64,000 bases of DNA from Trichostrongylus colubriformis (lineage: Eukaryota; Nematoda; Chromadorea; Rhabditida; Trichostrongylidae). Shown piece after piece: positions 10,561-22,449 of this stretch. The notes below the pieces were generated by a model. That model was not told the origin of the DNA, ran no database searches, and saw only the letters and a list, made by a program, of their open reading frames with translations. Made by a program: the position numbers and the translations under genes. How positions within the stretch are numbered: the first letter of the stretch is position 1; every line of letters starts with the position of its first letter. The stretch lies in NCBI GenBank assembly GCA_963978905.1, contig OZ022256.1, positions 50,144,001-50,208,000 on the forward strand, read 5' to 3'.

Positions 10561-11449
10561 TCTCGATACTTGGGAGGGTCCTGGTCCTTCTTACTATTTG
10601 ATGGCTGCTGACTTTGCAACGGTGCTAGGTGAGATTATACAAAAGGGTGGGGACTGGACCGGAGCAGGAGATAGCAGCGACTGGCACGCAGACCGCATGG
10701 CTCGCCCATCAAGTCCGATTCAGCATCCTAATGACTAACGTTGTGAGGCGATAAAGTTGTATAGTGGGATTGTCATGTTCCCAGATAGGGGGATACATGC
10801 AACACTTATCACAAATTGTGTCTCTAATGATTCGAGAAAGCATTTTTAGCGAAAGCCGATCTCACACGGAAAGAGACTGCCAACATGTGCAGCCACTGCA
10901 GTCTCAGCAGAAGCGATGACCGTAGCCCCAAATAAGAAACTCGCGCGCGAGCTGCGCTTTCATGCGATGGTGTAGAAAGGTGGGCAGAATACGCCTTTGG
11001 TCGTTTGTTGTATGGAGTAGTTCGTGCTGCCCTACATCAAATGAAATTACACGCACCTTGGAAACGAGGTTTGTCGGAGGACCAGTAAGAAAAGTGGAGC
11101 AAAGGTGCAAACCATTTCCTAGTGTCTGAATACCTGGCATGGAACAATTTGCACTTGTACGTTTTCTACTAGGAAATCAAGCAATCAATTTTATTCCATG
11201 ACGCGCGATATTTTCCAGCTTGGAACGCCACTATCGTTGAGTCCTGAAGCGATTACACGGCAACTACAGTCCAGTTCCCGACCCCTGGCAGGGCGTGGCC
11301 CACGGGTTTGGGTGTGTGGCGAGAGTGAGAAAGATCGAAATGGACTGTACATACGGTGCTCGTGGTAATCGCTTCATGACCCAACCACAGTAGCGACCAT
11401 AGCTCGCACATGTCGCGTCGCACTACCTGTTGCGGGTGTATGTCGTTTG
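10561..11449. other. Gene-free interval with dispersed repeat fragments
   Basis: Bases 11240-11425 ('gagtcctgaagcgatta', 'cttcatgacccaaccacag', 'atagctcgcac') recur in part at 17340-17400 and 21717-21735. No coding exon is seen. Confidence 0.35.
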
Positions 11450-11995
11450 GCGCGGCCCCTTGCAACTAATTTGCCAATGAGGCCCATGGGGCGTTGCTGT
11501 CAACCTAACGCGAACAGCAACGCATTTTCTGCGACGGATAACTCGTTAACACCACCGTACCCTCAGATGTTCGCAGTTGATAATTGCCATACAAAAGACT
11601 TCGTTAAACCAAGCCTGCGAATTACTGACTCTTACAAACCTCATCTTATTACACTGGCGAACTAAGCGTGGATTTCGGCAATTTTTACTGCTGTCAGCTT
11701 TTTTTCGTTTCCACTACATTTTCAACTATGGGAAACACTGCTTGTTTACTCCGGGGTGGTTGTATCACAATCATTTTGGGAATTGTAATACGAGCTTCCT
11801 CTCAGTAATCTGCTGAGCTTCTCAAATAAGGCCCCTCATGTGGTAATTATCACTCACATAAATCTATCTGAGGGTTCGATGCTGTGGACGAGTTGCCCGA
11901 CGCAGAAGATGCCTCGAATGGTCGGTGTTGGGGTGGCAGCTACGGCTCATGTGCCCCATTGGCAAATTAGCTGCAAGGGGCCGCGTCAAACGACC
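11450..11995. repeat. Fold-back (palindromic) repeat element
   Basis: Bases about 11452-11570 pair with 11870-11990 in reverse. Shared blocks are 'gcggccccttgca', 'ctaatttgccaatg' and 'ggataactcgttaac' / 'gtggacgagttgcccg'. Arms of about 120 bp enclose a 300 bp loop region without coding sequence. A diverged relative is at 4146-4570. Confidence 0.55.
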
Positions 11996-12763
11996 GTCTC
12001 CCCCTATAGCAGTGAGTAATCGCGACGTGAGGCTACATAACCAACGACATATCTGTGTGAGAGAACACATCAACTACAGGCACTAGCGTGCACTTATACT
12101 TGGTAACACGGTTACTCCCATAGCTGTATCCTACGCCTACTCCTAATGCACCTTCACGGACAAAATATGGGCGTTTTTCGGATTTTGCTGATCTATGCCA
12201 AGGAACGCGCTCTATTTTTGTCTTCGAGTAAAGCGATGAACTTGACAGTGAAACCCGTACCATCACACCAGGATCAATGGCTCTCGACTTGCTATGCTTA
12301 TTTGCTTCCTTGCCAGTCGATCACTTTTTGCAGAGCGGGAAGCAGTCAAGCTCAATAGACGTGGTTGGGGCGGGGTGACCACCAATAATCGATCGATAAC
12401 TGTTGGGCCACCCTGCCCAGTTCTGATTTGGACCGATGTCGATCAGAGGGATTATGTCGGTTAAGTAAGAACCTTTACACAACGAACTAAATTATGCCCC
12501 CCCCCCCACCATTAGCATTCTTCAATCAACGCTTGCACAAGGGTGTTAGGGTGAAGCTGATGCTAAGCGAATGATTTAATTTGGGACCTTTCTACAATCA
12601 CATTCTGATCAAGAAACCCCTCATTCGGCACATTTTACTCATTTTGGACAGCTTACGAAACTAAGAGAGTGCCAATAATGAAGGGTGTAGATAAGGACAC
12701 GCGAATTCTGACATCGGCTTGCGACCCCATAACAGCCCGTGGCCTTTAGTACTGTGACATAGG
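11996..12763. other. Interval without recognised genes
   Basis: Contains a C10 run at about 12497. No exon or family signature is seen. Confidence 0.35.
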
Positions 12764-12947
12764 TTAGGCCGCTTTCATACTTTGCGCACCGACGCCATTG
12801 CCAATATGATGATCGTGGCCGCTTCTTGTTGTATTGGCACAGCGCCAAGATTCGAAGCGGCCACAATCACCATACTGTAGTGTGATTGGGTCAAGAATTT
12901 TGCAAACGCTGCGCTACGTCTGTGCGCAAAGTATGAAAGCGGCCTTA
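12764..12947. repeat. Short palindromic MITE, TTCATAC family, copy 3
   Basis: The ends are 'ttaggccgctttcatacttt' and the inverted 'aaagtatgaaagcggcctta'. The termini are nearly perfect over 20 bp or more, and the internal palindrome contains 'cggccacaatcaccat' and 'atgatgatcgtggccg'. This is the best-preserved copy of the family. Confidence 0.75.
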
Positions 12948-13959
12948 CTCAGACGATTTGTTTTTGCAAATCCTATCGTCTGTCTGTACAAGTGTGTTGC
13001 GCTGTATGCAGGAGTGGATGATGCTACCGAGATATGATAGTTCAAAAAGGTGAATTTACAAATTGAGAGAAAATCAAAACAATTCCTCTCCATACCTCAG
13101 AAAAGGTCCAGTTTGTTTGGGACAAGTGTCACACACTGAGACACACTTTTCACTTCGTATTTGTACAATGGTCTACTCGTTTTTCAAAATATCTTCAGAG
13201 AAATCTGTTCCAGGGAACACTTTAAAGGAATGGGCATGGTCACCGCGTGACCTCGTAGCACTATTAAACGTGTGTCGCAACCGTCACTTAACAATGAGTT
13301 ATTCTAACGCGATCACAAAATTTCTTGAAATTCTTTTTCGAAATTGTTTTCCAATTCTGTGCGCAATTTATTCCAAAATACCGGTTCTTACGGCAACTTT
13401 AATCAAATCAACGTCTGCTGATCTCGTTGTCATCGACTTCCTTGTTCAAGGATTGCCACCCTCACAATCAGGCGACTGTCTGTGACTGGCTCTTGAGCAG
13501 GAGGTGTTTCCTTGATGACTAAGTGGCTTCCTTCCACTTTTTCTAGACCGGACACGAATCCGTCGGCGTTTTTATGTTTAATTATCCTGATTTTCTCGTC
13601 TACGTAGACTCACATAGGTCACTCAATCCACGAAATTTCATTTGTCCAGTGGGCTCTGATTCTGAACGTTCTTCCGGTATCTTGTTGGGTTACCTATGCA
13701 CTTCAGGAGAGGGAAGAAAACGAATTTTTGGTTTGGTTCCTTTTTCCTCTTTTGTCGCTCTCCAACCTGTTTTAATGTCTGATGGCTCAAATCAACCTGA
13801 TGGCAGTGATGACACAATTTTTCCAAAGAGATCAGCATGATCTTTTCATTTAGTTACTGTCAATTGTTAATCTAATTATCAGAGCGGTAGAATGGATTTG
13901 GTGAAGATTAGAAAAAAACTAATTTCGTTAGAAAAAAATCTCAAAAAAGTACAAAGGAA
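12948..13959. other. Interval with unassigned open frames
   Basis: A 140-codon plus-strand frame (13063-13485) is open, but it shows no domain, no Cys or hydrophobic pattern of note and no splice-site support. The minus strand around 13420-13750 has stop-ridden, retroelement-like composition. No gene is called. Confidence 0.25.
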
Positions 13960-15055
13960 GCTTTTCGCGCTTTTGATTGCAGCTTCCGCCATAAATCGGT
14001 TAACTACCTAATTTTTATCAACGTTGTGCATATTTTGGAAATGAGCTCGACGAGCTCTACAAGATGATGCTACATGTTTATTGTTCTCTCCATTTCGTTA
14101 GCAAGCCATTTTCTCACATTTTGAAATGTTTGGGGAAAAATTTTTCCGAAATCGATGATCTAATGATAAAGTCCTCTCACAGTCCTAGTCTAAGCTCACG
14201 ATTGTGTAGAAATTCCAAGGACTTCCGTTTCAAAGGACTTCCGCTTCTTTGATGTGATCCTAACTAATGCCTCCGGGTATAGGCTGCCGGAAAAGCATCT
14301 TTCAGTTCTATTCCGGAAGCACATTATCGAATGAAATATACACCACTCGATTCCTCTATAAAAGTGCTATCGAATGATGCAGAAAACTCTTCATGGTGAT
14401 GGATCAGTTATTTCCCTAGTTTTCCGTCTTTCCTTTGCTGTCGATTGACTGACGTCTCAAGCTCTTGTGGATCACGTGCGATTCACGTGCACGGCAGTGG
14501 AAAAGCTGTCATGCTCGATGGCGACATTGATCGCCACCCACTCACCGGCCAGCTGATTCGAGCTCGATCGCTATGATCGTGGGCCGAGCTTGCAGGGACT
14601 CTCCCTAACATCGAAGGAGTGCTGTCATCCACACTAAAGAATGAGGGATCCATCTGAAATGGCGGGACTTCCGATGAGTCTAGCAATCGTTTTATCTATT
14701 TTACTTATTTATATGCCTTATTTACTTGTTTATTTATTCTTTTATTTATTTACCATTTATTCACAAATCCTACACATTTGTATGCTAACAATAAGATTGG
14801 GACTAAGAAAGAACTTCTCACCAACTTATCAGATTTCAAGAGAAAATCCCCTCTAGAGAAAACTTTTTAGATGTGAAAAAATGATTATTAACGAATTCAA
14901 GAAGACAGCAATAGAAATATGAAGCACCACTGTACAGAGCTCGACGAGCTGATTCCGAGAATGTGGCGACTTTTATAAAAAGTCAACAATTAATCGATTT
15001 GAAGCAAAAAAAAAGCACGCGTTTTTGCGCGATTTTTACCAATCACGGCACTAGC
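13960..15055. repeat. Diverged relative of the 19.3-20.6 kb fold-back element
   Basis: Bases 14040-14520 follow the same order as 19390-19890. Shared blocks are 'gagctcgacgagctctacaagatg', 'ccattttctcacattttgaaa', 'tgcctccgggtata' and 'ttcacgtgcacgg'. The right end (14935-15055: 'agagctcgacgagctgattcc ... gcgcgatttttacc...cggcactagctg') matches the termini at 20465-20600. The left terminus is degraded. Bases 14695-14755 contain a TTTA-rich simple repeat. Confidence 0.6.
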
Positions 15056-15306
15056 TGTTCTTTGCAAACTCCGCATGGGTGCATACCTTTAGGATAGTAT
15101 TATTTCGCAACGCGACCTGCAGCCTGCTTCGCGACGCGTGCTACCTAGGAGTGCCGTACATAGTGATCACCTTGCGTAAAGCGAATGACATGCGCTGCCT
15201 TGCGGAATCCGATCCTAACGGTATGCACCCCACTCCGTAAACGCACCACTGCAACTGTGTCCATTTTGCTAAAACCTAAGCAATTCAAGTATATTCAAAT
15301 ATAATA
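15056..15306. other. Short interval without recognised features
   Basis: No gene. Moderate GC with small inverted motifs only. Confidence 0.3.
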
Positions 15307-15980
15307 TTAGGTAGTCTAAAAAGTCTTTTCGTATTTTTAAATGCCGCTTTTTCTCTCCAAACTGTTTTCCAACAATCTCTTCTGTACATACACATGTAGT
15401 ACAAGTTCTCACGCATCTATAGGTATTGTTGTCTTCCATCTCCCGGATAACCTTTTCGGCAAAATAAAAATATCAAAAGTCACTTCATTTTCAATTCCAA
15501 TTTTTTTTCTTTGAATGGCGTTGGACAGGAAAAGGAAAAGGTGATAAACCGATGGAGCAAGATCAGGGCTATAAGGCAGCAATTTTTATCCAAGCTCGAA
15601 AATTTTTTAGAAGAAAAAATTCAAAAAAATTTTTACCACTAGTGAAAAAATGACTCGCCAAAAAATTCTCGAGCTTGGATAAAAATTGCTGCCCCATCCA
15701 CCTTATAGCCCTCATCTTGCTCCATCGGATTATCACCTTTTCTTTTCCCTGTCTAACGCCATTCAAAGAAATTTTTTTATAATTTTTGTATTGAAAATGA
15801 GGTTGACCGTTGATATGTTTATTTTGCCGAAAAGGATTATCCGGGAGATGGAAGACAATAATACCTATAGATGCGTGTGGACTTGTACTATATGTGTATG
15901 TACAGAAGAGATTGCTGGAAAGCAGTTTGGAGGGAGAAAGCGGTATTTGAAAATACGAAAAAACTTTTTAGACTACCCAA
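15307..15980. mobile_element. Palindromic mariner-derived MITE
   Basis: The ends are TTAGGTAGTCTAAAAAGT and ACTTTTTAGACTACCCAA, flanked by TA (15305-15306, 15981-15982). The 674 bp element is a long palindrome. Both arms carry a mariner transposase C-terminal fragment; on the plus strand near 15686 the frame reads LPHPPYSPHLAPSDYHLF, the catalytic third-Asp region. An inner hairpin (15575-15690) is built on 'aatttttatccaagctcga'. The structure fits two inverted copies of a mariner 3' end joined tail to tail. Confidence 0.8.
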
Positions 15981-18472
15981 TATTCAGCTATTCAAAATGA
16001 CCCATGTTGGACGGAGCATATTCAGATGTTTTAGCAAGTAACTTGTGAGTAGTAAGCTGAGTTTTCAGCTGCTTTCGTGAAGCACTTTTATTGCTTTTCA
16101 CCCATGTGGCTAAGAAAACCGTCTATGATGACTGGTTGCTCGTCTTATACATCCGTAAACCAGTTCGTTCAGTAGACCAGTCCATTTGCACTAACCCAGT
16201 AGCCATTGTACCTTCACCTCCATCACATACATAGTAATACCTACTTAAGAGATCGATGCTCGATCCTCTCGATCACTACGACCACTCTTTGACTGAAAAT
16301 CTTCCATCGTAATTGTTTTCTGATTTTCGCTCTCATTAAATGATGGGACTGTCGAATCGCCGCGTTGTTCTTATGACTCAAATTTGGTTCTTCAAACGGT
16401 CATTATAGCGTCGCTCGGGGACGGATTACGTTTGTAAAGGGCGATCTAACTGGTATTCGTCAGACAATAATCGTTGAGAAATCCTTAAACTTTCTACTCG
16501 CTGTCTGCATCTTTGCCTTTGTTTTCTTCCAAATTCTTTGTCTTGAAGACCCTTTTTGTAAATGCTGATGAATAAGTTTTTTTTTCAAATGAGCGTTCCA
16601 ACTCCCTTTTATACCTAACGCTGAATTGCAAAATGGAGAATTATGATGATATGTGACTGAATCCTTCTGACTGATTTTCCTGTTCGAAGGAATCAAATTG
16701 TCTCAAGGCCTTTTTTTCATTTTTTAATCCTCTGATTCTTTTTACCGAAGGGTATCCAATCTGTACTTCATTACAGTCGGTCGCACTGAGTAAAAATGCA
16801 GTCTGACCGACACCGCGCCTCCAATGAAGCAACGTACTGGCACTTAGCCAGCACATACTCAGGAGCGAGTTGTGATAGAATGGCGCTATCAATTGAATGG
16901 GACTGTCCGCCAATGATCAGTACACTTCAAGCTTTTCAAACGGTAATGGTTTATCCACGTATGATCTTTCTGCTCGAATCCTTCCAAAGAGGTGACTTCA
17001 GACGAGAGGGGTCAGAGGGGTCTCATGAGGCATTTAGAGGCGATATCTGAGCAACTCACTCAAGGCTCATAAGTCCTCAAATAAGAGACAGATACTGTAT
17101 TTCAAGCACCCCATTTTGATATATTGGCACTGCTTTGCGGGGCCATAGAGCTGCCGGCTCCACTTGCTCATTTCCCGCGCATGACTGTGACGTCATCCGT
17201 TTGGGCACCGACACTGTGTAGCCAGCCGGTCGAGGGCGAACCCTCATGTCACGATTTCGTACCGCGGCGTGTTGCAAGCGAGGTGATGTGGACGGGTCAA
17301 GGTGCCGTGTTGTTGGATACCAAAACGATCAAGAGTCAACTAGCGTGTAATGGTTCTATGACCCAACTACAGCCATGCACATAGCTCGCACACACTGCGT
17401 CGCGCTCCGTGGTGCGAAATCCTGACATAAGCGTACACTCTTAGAGGTCGACAATGGGTGACAATGACAGCAGTGGGAAAGAATGCGCATGAAAAAGGCA
17501 CCAGCAGCCATTTCGACTGGCCGCGATCTAGCACTGAATGGTGAGAGCTAATGAAGAGAGCAACACTGGGTAACTACAGGTGACTGATGGCAGGGGAGTT
17601 TGAAGACTTCCCTTTCATCCTAGAGTGGGGAGATGAGATGGAGAGCTATGAAGTGTCTCAAATACTATTTCTCGGCCGTCAGCGAATAATCGGCGCGGTG
17701 GTCAAACATTGCCAAACAACATACCCTTCTCAGCGTGCCTATCAGGACAAACCCTATAGAGCGAATGGGACCTTTGTCAAGGATTCCTCAGTGCCTCTCG
17801 ACACTGCAAGCTTCGAGCCTTCTCATACACTCGATGGCTATCGACGCCTGCGCCGTGCGCAAACTATGAACGCGGTCTCAATAAGCAAGAGTTGCAACAA
17901 CCCCACAGAAATAGTGCCTCAATGGACGTAGATATGAGAAATTGAGTGTGCTCGTGTACTAACCGAATAAATGTCTAGTAAATCATATCATTTAAACACC
18001 TGTCTTTATAATACATCTCATTTCTTACCAGCAAGTGCAAAAAGCGAATTCTCGGCGGCCCGTGGCTTGATATTCAGCAGCATTCTGAATTCTTTTTAAT
18101 GTTTCATGCGAAGAGCTCTCAACTGAAAGTATATAGGCAAAGTTTCAAGGATAGAACTTCGGTGCAAAGGAAATTCTCAAAATTCCTTCTGAATTCAGAT
18201 AATCACCAGTGTTTTTTCCTGCAGCGCTACAGGTTCTATGAGAGGAACAGTTTTAGATGAGACTTTTCGTCCCCAATCAGATCCTGCGGAGAAGCAATTA
18301 CGACGACGAATTGCCCATCATACCACGTAGAATTGCACAGAATCTTCGTGGCGCCACAGAAGCAGATATCTTAAACGAAATGTAGAGCGTTACGTAAGTG
18401 GGTTTCTCGGCCGTATCGTTGCTGCCGGGCAATGCTTTGGTCAATGATTTCATAACCGAACCCTCGTACATA
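15981..18472. other. Gene-poor interval
   Basis: No gene is supportable. Frames on the minus strand at 16460-16913 overlap one another without a domain. The frame at 17587-17931 has no signature; its end ('cgcaaactatgaacgcggtctc') resembles the TTCATAC MITE terminus. Bases 17340-17400 match 11380-11430. Confidence 0.3.
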
Positions 18473-18978
18473 CAGTGGCGCACAAAAGTCTTCGGCGAAA
18501 TGGTCTTTCACTTGGGGTTTTTCACTTGTAACTTTTTTGCAACTGCACCGATCTAAGAGAAATTTTAGTATGTTGTACTTGGATACACTGCATACTTAAT
18601 ATACTATTTTGGCGCTCAACGGTATAGGTTACGCGGTTACATGAAATTTTTTGTTTTTGGAGTGCCATCGCTATGCCGTCCCGCTGTGCCGCTGCCATCG
18701 AAAGTCGTGGTCTTTCTACATTATATTAATGTTCTATGAGGCTTGCTCGTTTTGTTTTTGTAAAGAAAGCCGTTCCCCTTAAACAAGCCTTTTACTTTTT
18801 TTGGGTGGTCTTGTACTAAATTCTTGTAAAAAACCATGAAAAGTGTCAAGCGGCACTCAAGTAGAAGGAAATGTTGGCAATAGGTTCAGGCATCACATAT
18901 TAAAATTTTGTCAAATTTCGTCAAGTAGAAAAAAAGTTATGACAAAGGGTTTTGGCCGAAGACTTTTGAGCGCTACTG
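18473..18978. mobile_element. Tc1/mariner-type MITE, family 'CAGTAGCGCTCAAAAG', copy 2
   Basis: The ends are CAGTGGCGCACAAAAGTC and GACTTTTGAGCGCTACTG, with TA on both sides (18471-18472, 18979-18980). The 506 bp body matches 5843-6342 in reverse throughout, including 'gtaacttttttgcaactgcaccg' and 'gcgctcaacgg'. Confidence 0.85.
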
Positions 18979-19274
18979 TATGTATGTGATCCACGATTTC
19001 TACTGCAATGGAGGTCAGCTGCGGACAGCTGCGAACTCTTCAGGAAATTTTTGAAGTTGTTTCGATTTCTGTAGTTTCATTCATCATTCCATTGCTACAT
19101 CCGATAGCGACCAGACGGTTTATCTCGTGTTTCTCACCTTTTGCTGACTAGCATGTAAATAAATCTTTTTGGCGTGATGGTATCATGTGGGAGAAGGGGA
19201 ACATATTAACCTTAGGACGTTAAATCCATCAGCATCGCCTTTTCTTCAACACATCTATGGTGTATAATGAAATA

Positions 19275-20603
19275 CAGTTAGTGCCGTAAGAGTGTTAAAA
19301 ATCGCGCGAAAACGCGTTTTCGCGTTCTTTATCGTATTTTCGCCATAAATCGATCGATATTGATTATTTTTACTGAACATATATAGGATTTGGAATCAGC
19401 TCGTCGAGCTCTACAAGATGGTTCCACAAGTTTTTGATTTTCTCGAATTCGGTACTAGGCCATTTTTTCACATTCTGAAAAGTTTGAGGGAAATTTTCTT
19501 CGAAATTTGATGAACTGGCAGCGAAGTCTCCCCAGATCCCTGATCTAGATTCACAGCTGTGTAAGAATTTTAGAGTTTCACTCATTTTAGACGAAACCCT
19601 GTTTCTTGGTGTGGCCCTAAACAGTGCCTCCGTGTATATGCTGTTGAAAAAGACATCTCTTAACTCAATTCCAGCTGCAGATTCCCCCATTGACATGTAC
19701 ACCGTTCGATTCCCCATGGAAAATGCTATTGAATGATATATAAAAACCTTGGTGTTCATAAAATTCTTATTTCCCTCATTTTCAGCCTTTTCCTTTTGTC
19801 AGTCGTCTACTCAAGCTCCAGTCCGCTGTATCGATCGACGTGCATGGCCATGGGAAAGCTGTGGTGCCATCGTCACGGCCCCGCGCCATTCACGTGCACG
19901 GCCGTGGGAAAGTGCTCGGCTGGGAGGGGGAGCGGTCACGATCGATGATACCGTCAGAGCGCCCGGCATTTTCCCACGGCCGTGCACGTGAATAGCGCGG
20001 GGCCGTCACGATGGCGCCACAGCTTTCCCATGGCCGTGCACATCGATCGATGCGGCGGATTAGAGCTTGAGAAGTCGATTGACAATAGGAAAAGGCTGGA
20101 AATGAGGAAAATAAGTATTTTATGAACATCAGCTTCTTATATATCATTCGATAGCGTTTTCCATGGGAAATCAAACGGTGTACATTTCAATGGGGAATCT
20201 GCGGCTAAAAATGAGTTAATTGATGGTTTTTCCAGCAACATATACACGGAGGCACTGTTCAGGGCCACACCAAGGAACAGGGTTTCGTCTAAAATGAGTG
20301 AAACTCTAAAATTCTTACACAGCTGTGAATCTAGATCAGGGATCTGGGGAGACTTCGCTGCCAGTTCATCAAATTTCGAAGAAATTTTCCCTCAATTTTT
20401 TCAGAATGTGAAAAAAATGGCCTAGTACCGGATTGAGAAAATCAAAAACTTGTAGAACCATCTTGTAGAGCTCGACGAGCTGGCTCTAAGTCATATATAT
20501 GTTCAGTAAAAATAATCAATATCAATCGATTTATGGCGAAAAAACGATAAAAACGCGAAAACGCGTTTTCGCGCGATTTTTAACACTCTTACGGCACTAA
20601 CTG
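19275..20603. mobile_element. 1.33 kb fold-back DNA transposon
   Basis: The termini are CAGTTAGTGCCGTAAGAG and CTCTTACGGCACTAACTG, flanked by TA (19273-19274, 20604-20605). The two arms of about 650 bp are almost perfect mirror images along their whole length. A 129-codon frame in the left arm (19370-19759, minus) has its mirror in the right arm but resembles no known protein. Near the centre, 'gtgcacggccgtgggaaa' repeats form extra inverted units. TA duplication plus 'CAGT' ends point to Tc1/mariner-type mobilisation. An old relative lies at 13960-15055. Confidence 0.85.
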
Positions 20604-20733
20604 TATGTAATTGATATGGTGAGCTTTATGCAGTGGACTTCTTCTTCTTCTTATCGTGCTCAACTACGATTTTCCTTTTCACGCTGTTAATGCAAGTGCT
20701 TATCAGTCCGACAAATTTATCTGCCCACTGTGC

Positions 20734-20839
20734 TACAATACGGCTCGCGTCGCGTGATTTAAAAGAGCCTCGCGACGGTTTGTTCGCGAACAAACCGTCG
20801 CGAGGCTTTTTTTAATCACGCGACGCGAGCGGTATTGTA
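20734..20839. repeat. Near-perfect 106 bp hairpin
   Basis: The arms 'tacaatacggctcgcgtcgc' and 'gcgacgcgagcggtattgta' extend inward through 'gcctcgcgacggtttg' to the central 'ttcgcgaa'. Only about four mismatches occur across two 53-base arms. No flanking duplication could be fixed. It could be a tiny MITE. Confidence 0.7.
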
Positions 20840-21812
20840 TCGGGAGTATAAACGTAGTGTTCTTGTAGTAATTTCTCCAAGAATTAACTTCTATTATATT
20901 ATCACGTTGACGACCGTGTGGCAAATGTCGTGTCACATCTACTCCTACCTCTTCTTTTCTAAGTTTCGATCGAATTTCTTTATGTTGTGCATCCATTGCA
21001 CCCATATATAGCTGACAGAAGGGTAGTCCATGAAACTAGCTTTGAATTGTTGAGTTGTACTCAAATGGTATATGGGTATAATTGGCGGTGAGCTCACTTC
21101 ACGGACTCACATTAGAATCATCCAAAGCAAAAGCAAAGCCAGACAGAATTATCATCAAACTTAGGGACTGTACTTAATCTTGTAATCATTTGTTTGACAT
21201 TGTTATACTAAATTGCATTATAACTTCAAATAAGTCCATTCTGGAAAGAATGGTCTCTGATAGTCGTATGTTGTCAGATCTCTTTGTCAGCGCAGTCATG
21301 GCCTCTTTATCTTAACTAAGAATCATTGCGCAATTACAACTCAAACAAAAAGATTAAAAGTTTTTAACAAGAAATGCTTCTGAAGCCGGCATTATGTCGT
21401 GAGCGTTAGAAAAAGGGCGCGGTCTCACGCGCCAGACATGGTAAACGGCGCTGATAATTCAATCGTGGTTTGCTCATCTACTTTAACACTGTCTACCCTT
21501 GTTAGCCGTTTATACTGTCACGAGGTACTTATCGCCTTGACTTTCCTTTTATACATATTTTATTTAGCTGGTTTTCGGAGGCGGAAGTCCTGTTCATATT
21601 CCACGATCGTAACTATAGCAAGTAGTCTGCGCAATCAGTGCTTTGATGGGTGTATGCCATTAGAATAGAGCATTCGCGTGGACGTGATGGTGCGAACTAC
21701 GGGCGCCGTATTGGTTGAGTCCTGAAGCGATTAGGTCTGGAATGAGGCATGGGGCACCATAATCGCTCCAATACGGACACATCCAATACGGCGCGCATAG
21801 CTCGTACCATCG
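20840..21812. other. Interval with a piggyBac-like MITE fragment
   Basis: Bases about 20900-20945 resemble one terminus of the 7926-8483 MITE. 'agggcgcggtctcacgcgccagacatgg' at 21413 resembles its other end (8440-8455), so 20895-21440 may be a degraded copy. No gene is seen. Confidence 0.35.
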
Positions 21813-22052
21813 GGGTGGGGTCCACGAGGTCGAATTTCCGCTTCGCGGCGTTTCACTCGCGGCGCCCCCGTACGACTCGCCGTATCGATTGCCCTTGGTC
21901 GCCCGGCCGAGCGTGACTGCGTCACGTTTGCGCTTTCCACCATGCCACACTGCCTCCCTTGAAGGCTGCCATGCCCTGCCACTGTCACTCGCACCCGCCG
22001 TGCCGCTCATCGCGCGCGGCCGCGCGGAAATTCGACCTCGTGGACCCCACCC
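21813..22052. repeat. GC-rich inverted repeat element
   Basis: Left arm 21813-21841 (ggtggggtccacgaggtc...) and right arm 22024-22052 are perfectly complementary over 28 bases. The 180 bp between them is GC-rich. A diverged copy lies at about 27238-27466 ('gtcgaatttttgcttcccgg' / 'gcgcggaaattcaacc'). A long open frame across this region on the minus strand is a by-product of the GC-rich repeat. Confidence 0.6.
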
Positions 22053-22440
22053 GTACCATCGCGTGGTACACCGAGAAGCGCATAGCCAATTTTCTGTCCT
22101 AATGACATACTCCCGTGCTTTGATAGACGCCATGGTGGGACTGCGACCACGGACAGTACTGTCTCCATGTTCTGTAAGGCACACCACCGGCATAGGATCT
22201 ATTGATCTCGTCAGGGCATGCAGCGATTTCGCAATAAGTTGTCGAGTATGAATGCGGCGCCAGAAAAACGGAATTTGCCCTTGTTCTACAGCTACTGGGG
22301 TCAAGAGAAGGCAGACCACAGATCGTCTTGAGACTTCGAATTTGTGAGATAGACAGGTCTTTGTATGTAAAACTAGTTTATGACTGACTTCAACGCTTCT
22401 ACAAGGTCTCGTCAAGAACACAGTCCATTTGCCCTATTTT

Positions 22441-22449
22441 CTTTTATAG
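22441..22449 (+). promoter_or_regulatory. Probable trans-splice (spliced-leader) acceptor
   Basis: 'ttttcttttatag' immediately precedes the ATG at 22450 with no room for a 5'UTR. In nematodes a consensus 3' splice site abutting the start codon is typical of SL1 addition. This is inference from the motif only. Confidence 0.55.

Noticed and set aside
13063..13485. 140-codon plus-strand frame
   Set aside because: No domain, signal, splice sites or conserved copy; the composition is not clearly coding.
21660..22421. 253-codon open frame on the minus strand
   Set aside because: It runs through a GC-rich inverted repeat (21813-22052) with low-complexity Arg/Pro/Ser composition. Overlapping frames on both strands are equally open. 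It is a by-product of GC content.
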